Shown here: one piece after another, positions 1-6,005 of the stretch
Position numbering within the stretch: position 1 is the first letter of the stretch
How the letters are laid out: the number at the start of each line of letters is the position of its first letter
NCBI GenBank assembly: GCA_030604325.1
Contig: JAUVWC010000073.1
Span: 1 to 6,754, forward strand
DNA from: Candidatus Zixiibacteriota bacterium
Lineage (GTDB): Bacteria > Blakebacterota > Blakebacteria > Blakebacterales > Blakebacteraceae
Direction of reading: 5' to 3'
DNA: 6,754 nt
Notes under the pieces: generated by a model
Told to the model about the DNA's origin: nothing
The model's database searches: none
Seen by the model: only the letters and a program-made list of their open reading frames with translations
Translations under genes and position numbers: made by a program

Positions 1-845
1 GAGTCGGAGTCATTGCCCGCATCCTGAGCAGGGTGCTCCCTTCGCGACGCATTCCAGAAGTCGAGGAGCTTACTGAATTCCAATGCATGCAGCGATTTCC
101 CCTCCTCAGCCAGTGTGTCCTCCATGCGCCGGAATCGAGTCTCGAAGCGACGGGAAGCCTCGCGAAGCGCCGCTTCAGGATCCACATCGAAAGCAAGTAC
201 AACACTGACCATGGCCAGCACCACGTCCCCGAATTCGCGCTCGATTTCAGGGATGGCACCATCTTTTTCCTCTTCAGCCCGGGCAACGGCTGCTTCGAGT
301 TCCTTCCACTCCTCCCTCACCTTGGCGAGAGCCTCCTGCCGTGATCTCCATTTGAATCCGATCCGCTCGGCTCTGGAAAGCAGATGGGCTGTTCTCAAGA
401 GAGCGGGGAGGGATCCGGGGATACCTTCAACAGTGGAATGCTTCCCCTCTTCATGTTTTAGGCGCTCCCAATTCCGAAGTACCTCACACGAGCCGGAAAC
501 CACGGTGGTGGCGAACACGTGTGGGTGTCTGTGTATCAACTTTTCGTTGATGGCGGAGGCGATCGCGTCCAGATCGAAATCATCCCTCTCTGTTCCCAAC
601 TGGGCATGGAAGACAATCTGAAGCAGCAGGTCACCAAGTTCCTCAACCAGCTTCTCGGAGTCGATCTCTCCAGCTCTGTCAAGAACGTCCAATACTTCGT
701 AGGTCTCTTCCAGTAGATTCGAGCGGAGGCTCCTGTGATCCTGCTCCCTGTCCCACGGGCAGCCTTCGGGACCTCGCAGGGCGGCCATGATTGCTACGAG
801 GCGGCGCAGGGGATCATTGGGCAGTGAATCGGGATTTATCGTCAT
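1..845 (-). CDS. mazG: MazG nucleoside triphosphate pyrophosphohydrolase (3' end cut by window edge)
   Basis: Reading the minus strand from ATG at 845-843 gives 281 codons with no stop before the left edge. MazG hydrolyses (d)NTPs to monophosphate and pyrophosphate in the cytoplasm. It cleans the nucleotide pool and in E. coli also affects (p)ppGpp. The tandem all-alpha MazG repeats are visible. Repeat 1 has the GCPWD signature (residues 28-32), EETYE (46-50) and EELGD (68-72), giving the EExxE...ExxD magnesium site. Repeat 2 has EEWKE (178-182) and EFGD (204-207), followed by an RFETRFRRME segment (233-242). E. coli MazG is about 263 residues, so only a short tail is missing. No clear Shine-Dalgarno precedes the ATG; an in-frame GTG at 863-861 adds six residues but has no better site. 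The gene diverges from the membrane-protein gene at 935. The family call is very secure; the exact start is less so. Confidence 0.95.
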   Translation of the reverse strand, partial: MTINPDSLPNDPLRRLVAIMAALRGPEGCPWDREQDHRSLRSNLLEETYEVLDVLDRAGEIDSEKLVEELGDLLLQIVFHAQLGTERDDFDLDAIASAINEKLIHRHPHVFATTVVSGSCEVLRNWERLKHEEGKHSTVEGIPGSLPALLRTAHLLSRAERIGFKWRSRQEALAKVREEWKELEAAVARAEEEKDGAIPEIEREFGDVVLAMVSVVLAFDVDPEAALREASRRFETRFRRMEDTLAEEGKSLHALEFSKLLDFWNASRREHPAQDAGNDSD

Positions 846-867
846 ACGGGTATCGACGGTCACGGGG

Positions 868-896
868 TTGACAGATGCGGCATGTCTGGTAATTAA
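868..896 (+). promoter_or_regulatory. Possible sigma70-type promoter for the membrane kinase/DUF92 gene
   Basis: A perfect TTGACA lies at 868-873. Seventeen bases on, AATTAA (891-896) is a poor -10 match (3 of 6), but the stretch is AT-rich in GC-rich surroundings. Transcription would start near 903, leaving a leader of about 30 nt before the ATG at 935. The site lies in the 89-base gap between divergent genes. On the minus strand CATAAT (908-903) could be a -10 for mazG, but no matching -35 is seen. Confidence 0.35.
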
Positions 897-934
897 TCAC
901 TGATTATGGCACGCGTCCAGAGGATGGCACTTTT

Positions 935-2413
935 ATGAACGACGCATATATCGCGGCACTCTGTATAGGGGCTGTAGTTATCATCGTTGCGTTATCTGAA
1001 GTAGTGGGGCGTCTATTGCGCGTACCCGGCCGGATCACCCGCCTCGCGGTTCATGTGGCCTCAGGCGTTCTAGTGGCCGTTGCACCCCTGGCCTTTCAGT
1101 ATCGGTGGTGGCCCGCCGGCATAGCCCTGTTTTTTATCACTATTCTCCTCGTCGCCCGGTACCGCAACTGGCTGCCTTCAATTCATGCCGTCCGCCCCTC
1201 CAGCTACGGCACCGTCTGGTTTGCTCTGGCGGTGGTGCTGCTCTACCTGTCTGCCTGGCCAAAACCGGTTCTGATTACTATTCCGCTGCTCGTGATGGCT
1301 TTCGCCGATACGGCAGGCGTAATCGTGGGAGAGGCCAGGCGAGGGGCGATCCCGCTGCCGGAGGGGTTCGCTGGAAAGAGCTGGGATGGCTCGATGGCGG
1401 TCTTTGCCGTGACCGGTTTGACCGTGAGTCTTGGGTGGGAGGCATTTGGGTTGGGAGGAACCGGCCATGCTCTTCTGGTCGGACTTGCCTGCGCTCCGGT
1501 AGCAGCTGTTGTTGAGGCCCTATCCCCTCGCGGCACCGATAACGTGACCCTGCCGCTTTCGATGGCGGTAACCCTGGTTCTGCTCAGTGAGGTAATTAGC
1601 CAGCCTCAGGCGATGTTGCTCGCCGAGGTGGTAGCACTTGTATTGGTGATCGGAGCGGTGCGATGGAGAGCGCTGCGCCCCGACGGCGCGGCCGGAGTTT
1701 TCCTGATGGCGACGTGGCTTCTTGGGGGGGGTGGGTGGCCCTGGACAATGCCGCTTATTGTGTTCTTCATTCTCTCCAGCATTCTCTCCCGGGCAAGCGA
1801 CAGCCTGCGTCCGGCAGGGGGGGAGGTAATCGCGAAAGGTTCGGTGCGCGATCTAACTCAGGTCGCCGCCAACGGAGGGATCGCGCTGGCGATTTTTTTC
1901 GCCGCATCACTCGGCTTTCCCCTTAAACTGGCCTGGCCGGCCTTCTTGGGGGCGGTGGCCACGGCAGCCTCCGACACATGGGCGACCGAGATCGGAATGG
2001 GGCTTCGACGGCAGGCACGACTCATAACGACGGGTCGCCGTGTTCCTGCAGGTACCTCGGGCGGAGTTACTCTCGTGGGATCGGGTGGTGGGGTTGCAGG
2101 CGCGCTTCTGATAGGTATAATTGGATGGATTCTTGCACCGGCAGGCGTGAACGAGGTCATTCACAGCGCACTTGCCGCCTTAGTAGGCGGCCTCGGCGGC
2201 TGCCTCGCCGACAGTTGCCTCGGGGCTACGGTCCAGATCCAGTTCCGCTGTTGCAGCTGCGGAACCGTCACCGAACGGCGCCGGCACTGCGACGGGGCTG
2301 AGGTGGAGCGAATCAGAGGCTGGCGGGCAATGGACAATGATGTAGTAAATGCGGTTTCGGGATTGGTGGGTGCTGCTGTAGCATTATTGACGTTTGCCGT
2401 GGTAAGTTTATGA
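935..2413 (+). CDS. Fused phytol/dolichol kinase-like (VTE5-like) and DUF92 (VTE6/TMEM19-like) integral membrane protein
   Basis: A 492-residue polytopic membrane protein. Residues 1 to about 240 resemble the CTP-dependent dolichol/phytol kinase family: repeated hydrophobic spans, FADTAG (123-128) then VGEARRG, GKSWDGSMAVF (147-157), and EALSPRGTDNVTLP (194-207), matching the KSxxGS and E...DN..P hallmarks. Residues about 245-492 are DUF92: AASDTWATEIG (344-354), GTSGGVTLVGSGGG (373-386), GGCLADSCLGATVQ (421-434), a cysteine/histidine cluster (C439, C442, H451, C452) and a MDNDVVNAVSG end (466-476). In plants VTE5 makes phytyl phosphate and VTE6, a DUF92 protein, makes phytyl diphosphate. By inference this chain could carry out both phosphorylations of a prenol in the membrane; substrate and activity are not shown by the sequence. 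An in-frame TAA at 890-892 and no earlier start codon fix ATG 935. AGAGGA (919-924) is a possible ribosome site. A G8 run codes for the inter-domain glycines. Domain calls are strong; function is tentative. Confidence 0.85.
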   Translation: MNDAYIAALCIGAVVIIVALSEVVGRLLRVPGRITRLAVHVASGVLVAVAPLAFQYRWWPAGIALFFITILLVARYRNWLPSIHAVRPSSYGTVWFALAVVLLYLSAWPKPVLITIPLLVMAFADTAGVIVGEARRGAIPLPEGFAGKSWDGSMAVFAVTGLTVSLGWEAFGLGGTGHALLVGLACAPVAAVVEALSPRGTDNVTLPLSMAVTLVLLSEVISQPQAMLLAEVVALVLVIGAVRWRALRPDGAAGVFLMATWLLGGGGWPWTMPLIVFFILSSILSRASDSLRPAGGEVIAKGSVRDLTQVAANGGIALAIFFAASLGFPLKLAWPAFLGAVATAASDTWATEIGMGLRRQARLITTGRRVPAGTSGGVTLVGSGGGVAGALLIGIIGWILAPAGVNEVIHSALAALVGGLGGCLADSCLGATVQIQFRCCSCGTVTERRRHCDGAEVERIRGWRAMDNDVVNAVSGLVGAAVALLTFAVVSL

Positions 2414-2460
2414 TAGGTCGGGAAGGAGGAGCGGGAAAAAGTAGATGGGACCCTTGAATC

Positions 2461-2489
2461 TTGACACCTCATCACCCCGCTCGTAGTTT
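2461..2489 (+). promoter_or_regulatory. Probable promoter of tRNA-Val
   Basis: Perfect TTGACA -35 at 2461-2466, a 17-base spacer, then TAGTTT (2484-2489) as a weak -10 (3 of 6). The expected start near 2496 would leave about 22 nt of 5' leader for RNase P to remove before the tRNA at 2518. Since no terminator is visible after the tRNA, the same promoter might also feed the thrS operon. The -35 and spacing are seen directly; activity is inferred. Confidence 0.45.
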
Positions 2490-2517
2490 CAATTTTTCCG
2501 ATGTCTTAGGAGGTTTA

Positions 2518-2595
<78 letters not shown>

Positions 2596-2656
2596 TATCT
2601 CTGCTCATGACTCCGGGCAAGCGGCCTTCTGTAGCACTGCTGGATTCACAGATAAA

Positions 2657-2731
2657 TAGTTCCCATCTGGAGTCCGTTCTGTGGACCGTGAGTCCGGCTG
2701 TTGTCGGCGAGCAAACATCGGATGGGAATTA
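2657..2731 (+). promoter_or_regulatory. Structured thrS leader: long imperfect stem-loop, possible regulatory element
   Basis: TAGTTCCCATC (2657-2667) pairs with GATGGGAATTA (2721-2731) over 11 bp with one G-U. The stem continues inward three more pairs (2668-2670 with 2718-2720, two of them wobbles). The 47-nt interior has two copies of AGTCCG (2671-2676, 2691-2696), either of which can pair with GGAC at 2683-2686. The element ends 26 nt before the thrS start. No T-tract follows, so it is not a terminator. By analogy with E. coli, where thrS is controlled by a translational operator in its leader, this could regulate thrS, but no sequence homology is claimed. Confidence 0.35.
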
Positions 2732-2757
2732 AATAGAGAAAGTGCGGACGGTACCCG

Positions 2758-4713
2758 ATGCCACAGACAGATCGAGCGGAAGAACAGATAGTCCTTAAGC
2801 TGCCCGATGGCAGTACCCTGGAGGTCCCGCGGGGGACGACCTGCGGGGAGGTGGCCTCGTCTGTCGATTCCGGTCTGGCCCGGCAGGGGCTGGCGGCCGA
2901 GCTCAACGGATGGCTTCTCGATCTGAGGACGCCCCTGGAGGAGAGCGGCGACTTCCGTATTTTTACTTTTGAGGACGAGGCAGGCAGAGAGGCCTTCTGG
3001 CACTCAACCGCCCACCTGACGGCTCATGCCGTCAAGCGGCTCTACCCGGATGCCAAGCTGGCCGTCGGTCCTGCTGTGGAGGAGGGATACTATTACGACA
3101 TAGATTTCGGCGAGCCTATCTCCAGCGATGATTTCGAGAAAATCGAGGAGGAGATGGCAAGGATCGTTGAAGAGGATCTGGAGATCCGGCGGCACACCAT
3201 GGAGGTGGAAGAGGCGAAAGCATTCTTCACCGAGCGCGGTGAGATCTATAAAGTCCGTATTCTGGAAGACCTGCACGCCGACGAAGAGGTCGGCCTCGAG
3301 GAAGGTGACAATGTCACTCTCTACAGCCAGGGGCAGTGGACCGACCTGTGCAGGGGACCGCATGTGCCCTCCACCGGTTACCTCAAAGCCTTCAGGCTGA
3401 CCCAACTGGCGGGGGCATACTGGCGCGGAGATCAGCGGAACGAGCAGCTCCAGCGGATCTACGGTGTAAGTTTCCCCACGACTTCGCAGCTCGAAGAGCA
3501 CCTGGAGAGGATTGAGGAGGCGAAGAGGAGGGATCATCGAAGGCTCGGCAAGGAGATGGACCTCTTCTCCTTTCAGGAGGAGGGTCCCGGTTACCCATTC
3601 TGGCATCCGAACGGACTGGTTCTCTTCAGGGGTGTTATCGACTACATAAGGCGAAAACTGGCGGAGAGAGACTACACGGAGATATTTACGCCGTTGATAC
3701 TGAGTGCGGATTTATGGCGGCGGAGCGGGCATTGGGACCACTACCGTGATAACATGTACTTCATCCAGGTTGACGAGGAGGAATATGCGGTCAAGCCGAT
3801 GAACTGCCCCGGAGCGTGTCTGGTGTATCGTTCCGGGCTACGCTCCTACCGGGATCTTCCGCTGCGGCTGGCCGAGATGGGTATCTGCCACCGCCACGAA
3901 ATATCAGGTGTGCTGCACGGATTGACCCGAGTAAGGGCCTTTACAATGGACGATGCCCATATCTACTGTACACCCGAGCAGGTTCGTAACGAGGTGGCCG
4001 ATACGGTGGAGATGGCGCGGGAAGTATACGCCGACTTCGGTTTCGATGACTACAGGGTGGAACTGTCGACACGGCCTGAACAACACATCGGGACGGTGGA
4101 GATGTGGGACAGGGCAGAGGAGGACCTGCAGGCGGCCTTGAAGGGTTCGGACATCGAGTACACAATTAATGAGGGTGAGGGAGCATTCTACGGTCCGAAG
4201 ATAGACTTCCACATTAGGGACAGTCTGGCACGCTCCTGGCAGCTGGCCACGGTGCAGGTCGATTACTCGATGCCGGAACTGTTCGATCTTGAGTATGTTG
4301 GTGCCGATGGAGGGCGCCACCGGCCGGTAATGATCCATCGGGCCATCCTGGGATCGGTAGAGCGCTTCATCGCCATTCTGATCGAGCATTACGCCGGTGA
4401 CTTTCCATTGTGGATCGCCCCGCAGCAGATAGTGGTGATCCCGGTAGGTGAATCATTCCGCTCCTACGGCCGGGAGGTGGCTTCCCGTCTGGAGGAGGAA
4501 GGTCTGAGAGTAAAAGTAGATGAGCGGGACGAGAAGGTAGGGTATAAAATCCGTGGTGGGGAGACGGGGCGTGTCCCGTATATGCTGGTTGTAGGGAAGA
4601 AGGAGGCCGAGGCGGGGACGGTCAGCATACGACGTCGCAAGGAAGGTGATCTGGGGGAGATGACCCTTGATGACTTTCTGGCTTTAATCCAAAAGGAGGG
4701 AAGCAACAGCTAG
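2758..4713 (+). CDS. thrS: Threonyl-tRNA synthetase
   Basis: A 651-residue class II synthetase that charges tRNA-Thr in the cytoplasm; E. coli ThrRS is 642 residues. Domains in order: N-terminal TGS-like domain (about 9-70); editing domain with HSTAH (H82, H86) and DLCRGPH (C198, H202), which clears mischarged serine; catalytic core (about 265-545); and C-terminal anticodon-binding domain (about 555-645). The zinc ligands are present: C350 in MNCPG, H401 in DDAH and H527 in MIHRAILGS. Motif 2 has CHRHE (377-381, R379) and motif 3 has the R536 region. One oddity is MNCPGA, where many homologues have MNCPGH (A353). In-frame TAG at 2734-2736 and no other start codon before 2758 fix the ATG. Its ribosome site is weak (GGACGG, 2746-2751). 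The stop TAG (4711-4713) shares its last base with the infC start, so the two are probably translationally coupled. Confidence 0.98.
   Translation: MPQTDRAEEQIVLKLPDGSTLEVPRGTTCGEVASSVDSGLARQGLAAELNGWLLDLRTPLEESGDFRIFTFEDEAGREAFWHSTAHLTAHAVKRLYPDAKLAVGPAVEEGYYYDIDFGEPISSDDFEKIEEEMARIVEEDLEIRRHTMEVEEAKAFFTERGEIYKVRILEDLHADEEVGLEEGDNVTLYSQGQWTDLCRGPHVPSTGYLKAFRLTQLAGAYWRGDQRNEQLQRIYGVSFPTTSQLEEHLERIEEAKRRDHRRLGKEMDLFSFQEEGPGYPFWHPNGLVLFRGVIDYIRRKLAERDYTEIFTPLILSADLWRRSGHWDHYRDNMYFIQVDEEEYAVKPMNCPGACLVYRSGLRSYRDLPLRLAEMGICHRHEISGVLHGLTRVRAFTMDDAHIYCTPEQVRNEVADTVEMAREVYADFGFDDYRVELSTRPEQHIGTVEMWDRAEEDLQAALKGSDIEYTINEGEGAFYGPKIDFHIRDSLARSWQLATVQVDYSMPELFDLEYVGADGGRHRPVMIHRAILGSVERFIAILIEHYAGDFPLWIAPQQIVVIPVGESFRSYGREVASRLEEEGLRVKVDERDEKVGYKIRGGETGRVPYMLVVGKKEAEAGTVSIRRRKEGDLGEMTLDDFLALIQKEGSNS
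4694..4699 (+). promoter_or_regulatory. Strong Shine-Dalgarno of infC inside the thrS 3' end
   Basis: AGGAGG within an A4GGAGGG stretch (4691-4700) lies 13 nt upstream of the GTG at 4713. It is the best ribosome site in the operon and supports GTG 4713 as the IF3 start. The spacing is somewhat long, which fits coupling to ribosomes finishing thrS. Confidence 0.6.
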
Positions 4714-5264
4714 TGGCTAAAGACCGAGGCCCTCGCGTCAACTACCAGATCAAGATCTCACCCGTGCGCATCATCGATGAAGAGGGTGAGCAGCTCGGGA
4801 TCATGGAGATTGACGAAGCTCGCTCTGCTGCCGAGGAGCGGGGGCTGGACCTTGTGGAGGTGGCTCCTAATGCACGACCTCCGGTCTGCAAGATCATGGA
4901 CTACGGCCGTTACAAGTACGAGCAGTCTAAAAAGGATAAGCTGGCCAAGAAGAAGCAGCATCAGGTTACGGTCAAGGAGATGAAGTTCAGGCCGAAGATC
5001 GATGATCACGATTATGAATACAAAGTTGAGCATGTCAGAGAGTTCCTGGAGAAGGGGGACAAAGTCAAACTAACCGTCATGTTCCGGGGCCGTGAGATGA
5101 TGTATAAGGAGTTCGGCGAGGCAATTCTGGATAGGGTGTGGAAGGACGTCGAGGACATCTCTGAAGTGGAACAAGTTCCGAAGACCGATGGGAGGAACAT
5201 GACGATGGTGCTCACACCCACCCGCGATGCCCAGAAGAGCCCGTCGAAGGAGAATTCGGAATAG
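4713..5264 (+). CDS. infC: Translation initiation factor IF-3
   Basis: A 183-residue protein, close to the 180 of E. coli IF3. IF3 binds the 30S subunit, prevents premature 50S joining and checks start codon and initiator tRNA. The N-terminal domain (about 8-78) shows the NYQI start, the GLDLVEVAPNARPPVCKIMDYG signature (residues 44-65, given here as key residues D46, V48, P52, C59, D63) and a KYEQ segment. A lysine-rich linker (73-83) leads to the C-terminal domain (about 85-170) with KFRPKIDDHDY (91-101) and LTVMFRGRE (120-128). The start is GTG, overlapping the thrS stop by one base. E. coli uses AUU, the basis of its autoregulation; a GTG start suggests different or weaker control of that type. 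The last residues (171-183) are a polar, probably disordered tail. It sits between thrS and rpmI as in many bacteria. Confidence 0.98.
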   Translation: MAKDRGPRVNYQIKISPVRIIDEEGEQLGIMEIDEARSAAEERGLDLVEVAPNARPPVCKIMDYGRYKYEQSKKDKLAKKKQHQVTVKEMKFRPKIDDHDYEYKVEHVREFLEKGDKVKLTVMFRGREMMYKEFGEAILDRVWKDVEDISEVEQVPKTDGRNMTMVLTPTRDAQKSPSKENSE

Positions 5265-5306
5265 TCGGCCTGTGCCCACCCCGATTAGAAGGCGAGTGAC
5301 CTATAG

Positions 5307-5498
5307 ATGCCGAAGATGAAGACTAACCGTGCCGCCATGAAGCGTTTCAAGAAGACGGGTACGGGCAAGATCCGCCGACGCAAGGCTTACAAGAGTCATC
5401 TCTTGACCGGCAAACGTCCCAAGAGAAAACGCAGTCTGCGCAAGGACGCCGCTGTTTCCAAAGCCGACCGGAAGAAGATCAGACGGTTGCTGGGCTGA
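5307..5498 (+). CDS. rpmI: 50S ribosomal protein L35 (bL35)
   Basis: A 63-residue, very basic protein (E. coli 65). It is a late-assembling component of the large ribosomal subunit. The family pattern is clear: [20 protein letters not shown] at residues 1-20, then [16 protein letters not shown] with the conserved H31, and a KRKRSLR stretch. The 42-base gap after infC ends in AAGGCGAG (5289-5296), a moderate ribosome site 10 nt before the ATG. In E. coli and Bacillus this infC-rpmI-rplT operon is repressed by L20 binding its mRNA. I could not recognise an L20 site here by eye, so that control is only presumed. Confidence 0.98.
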   Translation: MPKMKTNRAAMKRFKKTGTGKIRRRKAYKSHLLTGKRPKRKRSLRKDAAVSKADRKKIRRLLG

Positions 5499-5555
5499 GG
5501 TTGCGGTGCAGAGTAATCGCTTATATCACGTTGGAGTTCAGTAGGAGTACGTTAA

Positions 5556-5912
5556 ATGTCCCGTGTCAGTAAGAGTCCGGCCAGTCGCCGACGCCGTAAA
5601 GATATCCTGAAACAGGCCAAAGGGTATGTCGGCGGCCGCCGCAAGCTATACCGGACCGCACGTGAGTCTGTGGAGCGCGGTCTCCAGTATGCTTATCGGG
5701 ACCGCAGGCGAAAGAAGCGGGACTTCCGCCGCCTCTGGATCGTTCGCATCAACGCGGCCGCTCGCAAACACGGAATGAGTTACAGCCAGTTCATGCATTC
5801 ACTTGACACCAAAGGGATCCAGCTGAACAGGAAGGTTCTGGCGGATATTGCAGTTCGCGACGACGAGGCATTTGCTGAGCTGATCAAGACTGCACGGGCA
5901 GGAGGCGAGTAG
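5556..5912 (+). CDS. rplT: 50S ribosomal protein L20 (bL20)
   Basis: A 118-residue protein, the usual L20 length. It binds 23S rRNA early in 50S assembly and in several bacteria represses its own operon. A basic N-terminal extension (1-58) carries DILKQAKGYVGGRRKLYRTA (16-35). The globular C-terminal domain has RRRKKRDFRRLWIVRINAA (50-68) and GMSYSQFMHSL (73-83), all diagnostic. AGGAG at 5543-5547, 8 nt before the ATG, is a good ribosome site. The 57-base gap from rpmI holds no other obvious signal. The stop is TAG (5910-5912), followed by a spacer with a GC-rich hairpin before pheS. Confidence 0.98.
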   Translation: MSRVSKSPASRRRRKDILKQAKGYVGGRRKLYRTARESVERGLQYAYRDRRRKKRDFRRLWIVRINAAARKHGMSYSQFMHSLDTKGIQLNRKVLADIAVRDDEAFAELIKTARAGGE

Positions 5913-5952
5913 CTGCCCCGGGTGCCCCAGGACCGATTCTTGCGAACTGCAC

Positions 5953-5983
5953 CGGCCGGTACCCGTAGGTGCCGGCCGTTTGT
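5953..5983 (+). terminator. GC-rich hairpin between rplT and pheS: weak intrinsic terminator or attenuator
   Basis: CGGCCGGTACC (5953-5963) pairs with GGTGCCGGCCG (5968-5978), 11 bp with one G-U, closing the tetraloop CGTA. TTTGTC follows, a short and interrupted U-tract, so termination should be partial at best. This is where E. coli has the pheM leader and attenuator controlling pheST, which makes an attenuator plausible. No phenylalanine-rich leader peptide is seen. The stem is read directly; its function is inferred. Confidence 0.5.
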
Positions 5984-6005
5984 CAAATAGGGACCAAAAC
6001 GAGCC

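Noticed and set aside
115..621. 168-codon plus-strand reading frame (and another at 33-344)
   Set aside because: Both lie opposite mazG, whose translation matches its family throughout; these products are serine/arginine-rich with no recognisable domain.
2445..2486. Mini frame of 13 codons after AAGGAGGA (2423-2430)
   Set aside because: Spacing to its ATG is 14 nt, it overlaps the tRNA promoter, and the peptide has no distinctive feature.
2596..2757. T-box riboswitch for thrS
   Set aside because: The conserved AGGGTGGNACCGCG box is absent and there is no terminator; the space after the tRNA is also short for a full T-box.
3004..3606. 200-codon minus-strand frame (also 3904-4389 minus)
   Set aside because: Antisense to well-conserved thrS; products look like reverse shadows with no domain.
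5922..5990. 22-codon GTG frame before pheS as a PheM-like leader peptide
   Set aside because: Only two phenylalanines, not clustered, and GGAGG (5901-5905) is 16 nt from the start; it lies over the GC hairpin in the pheS frame, so the open frame is probably incidental.
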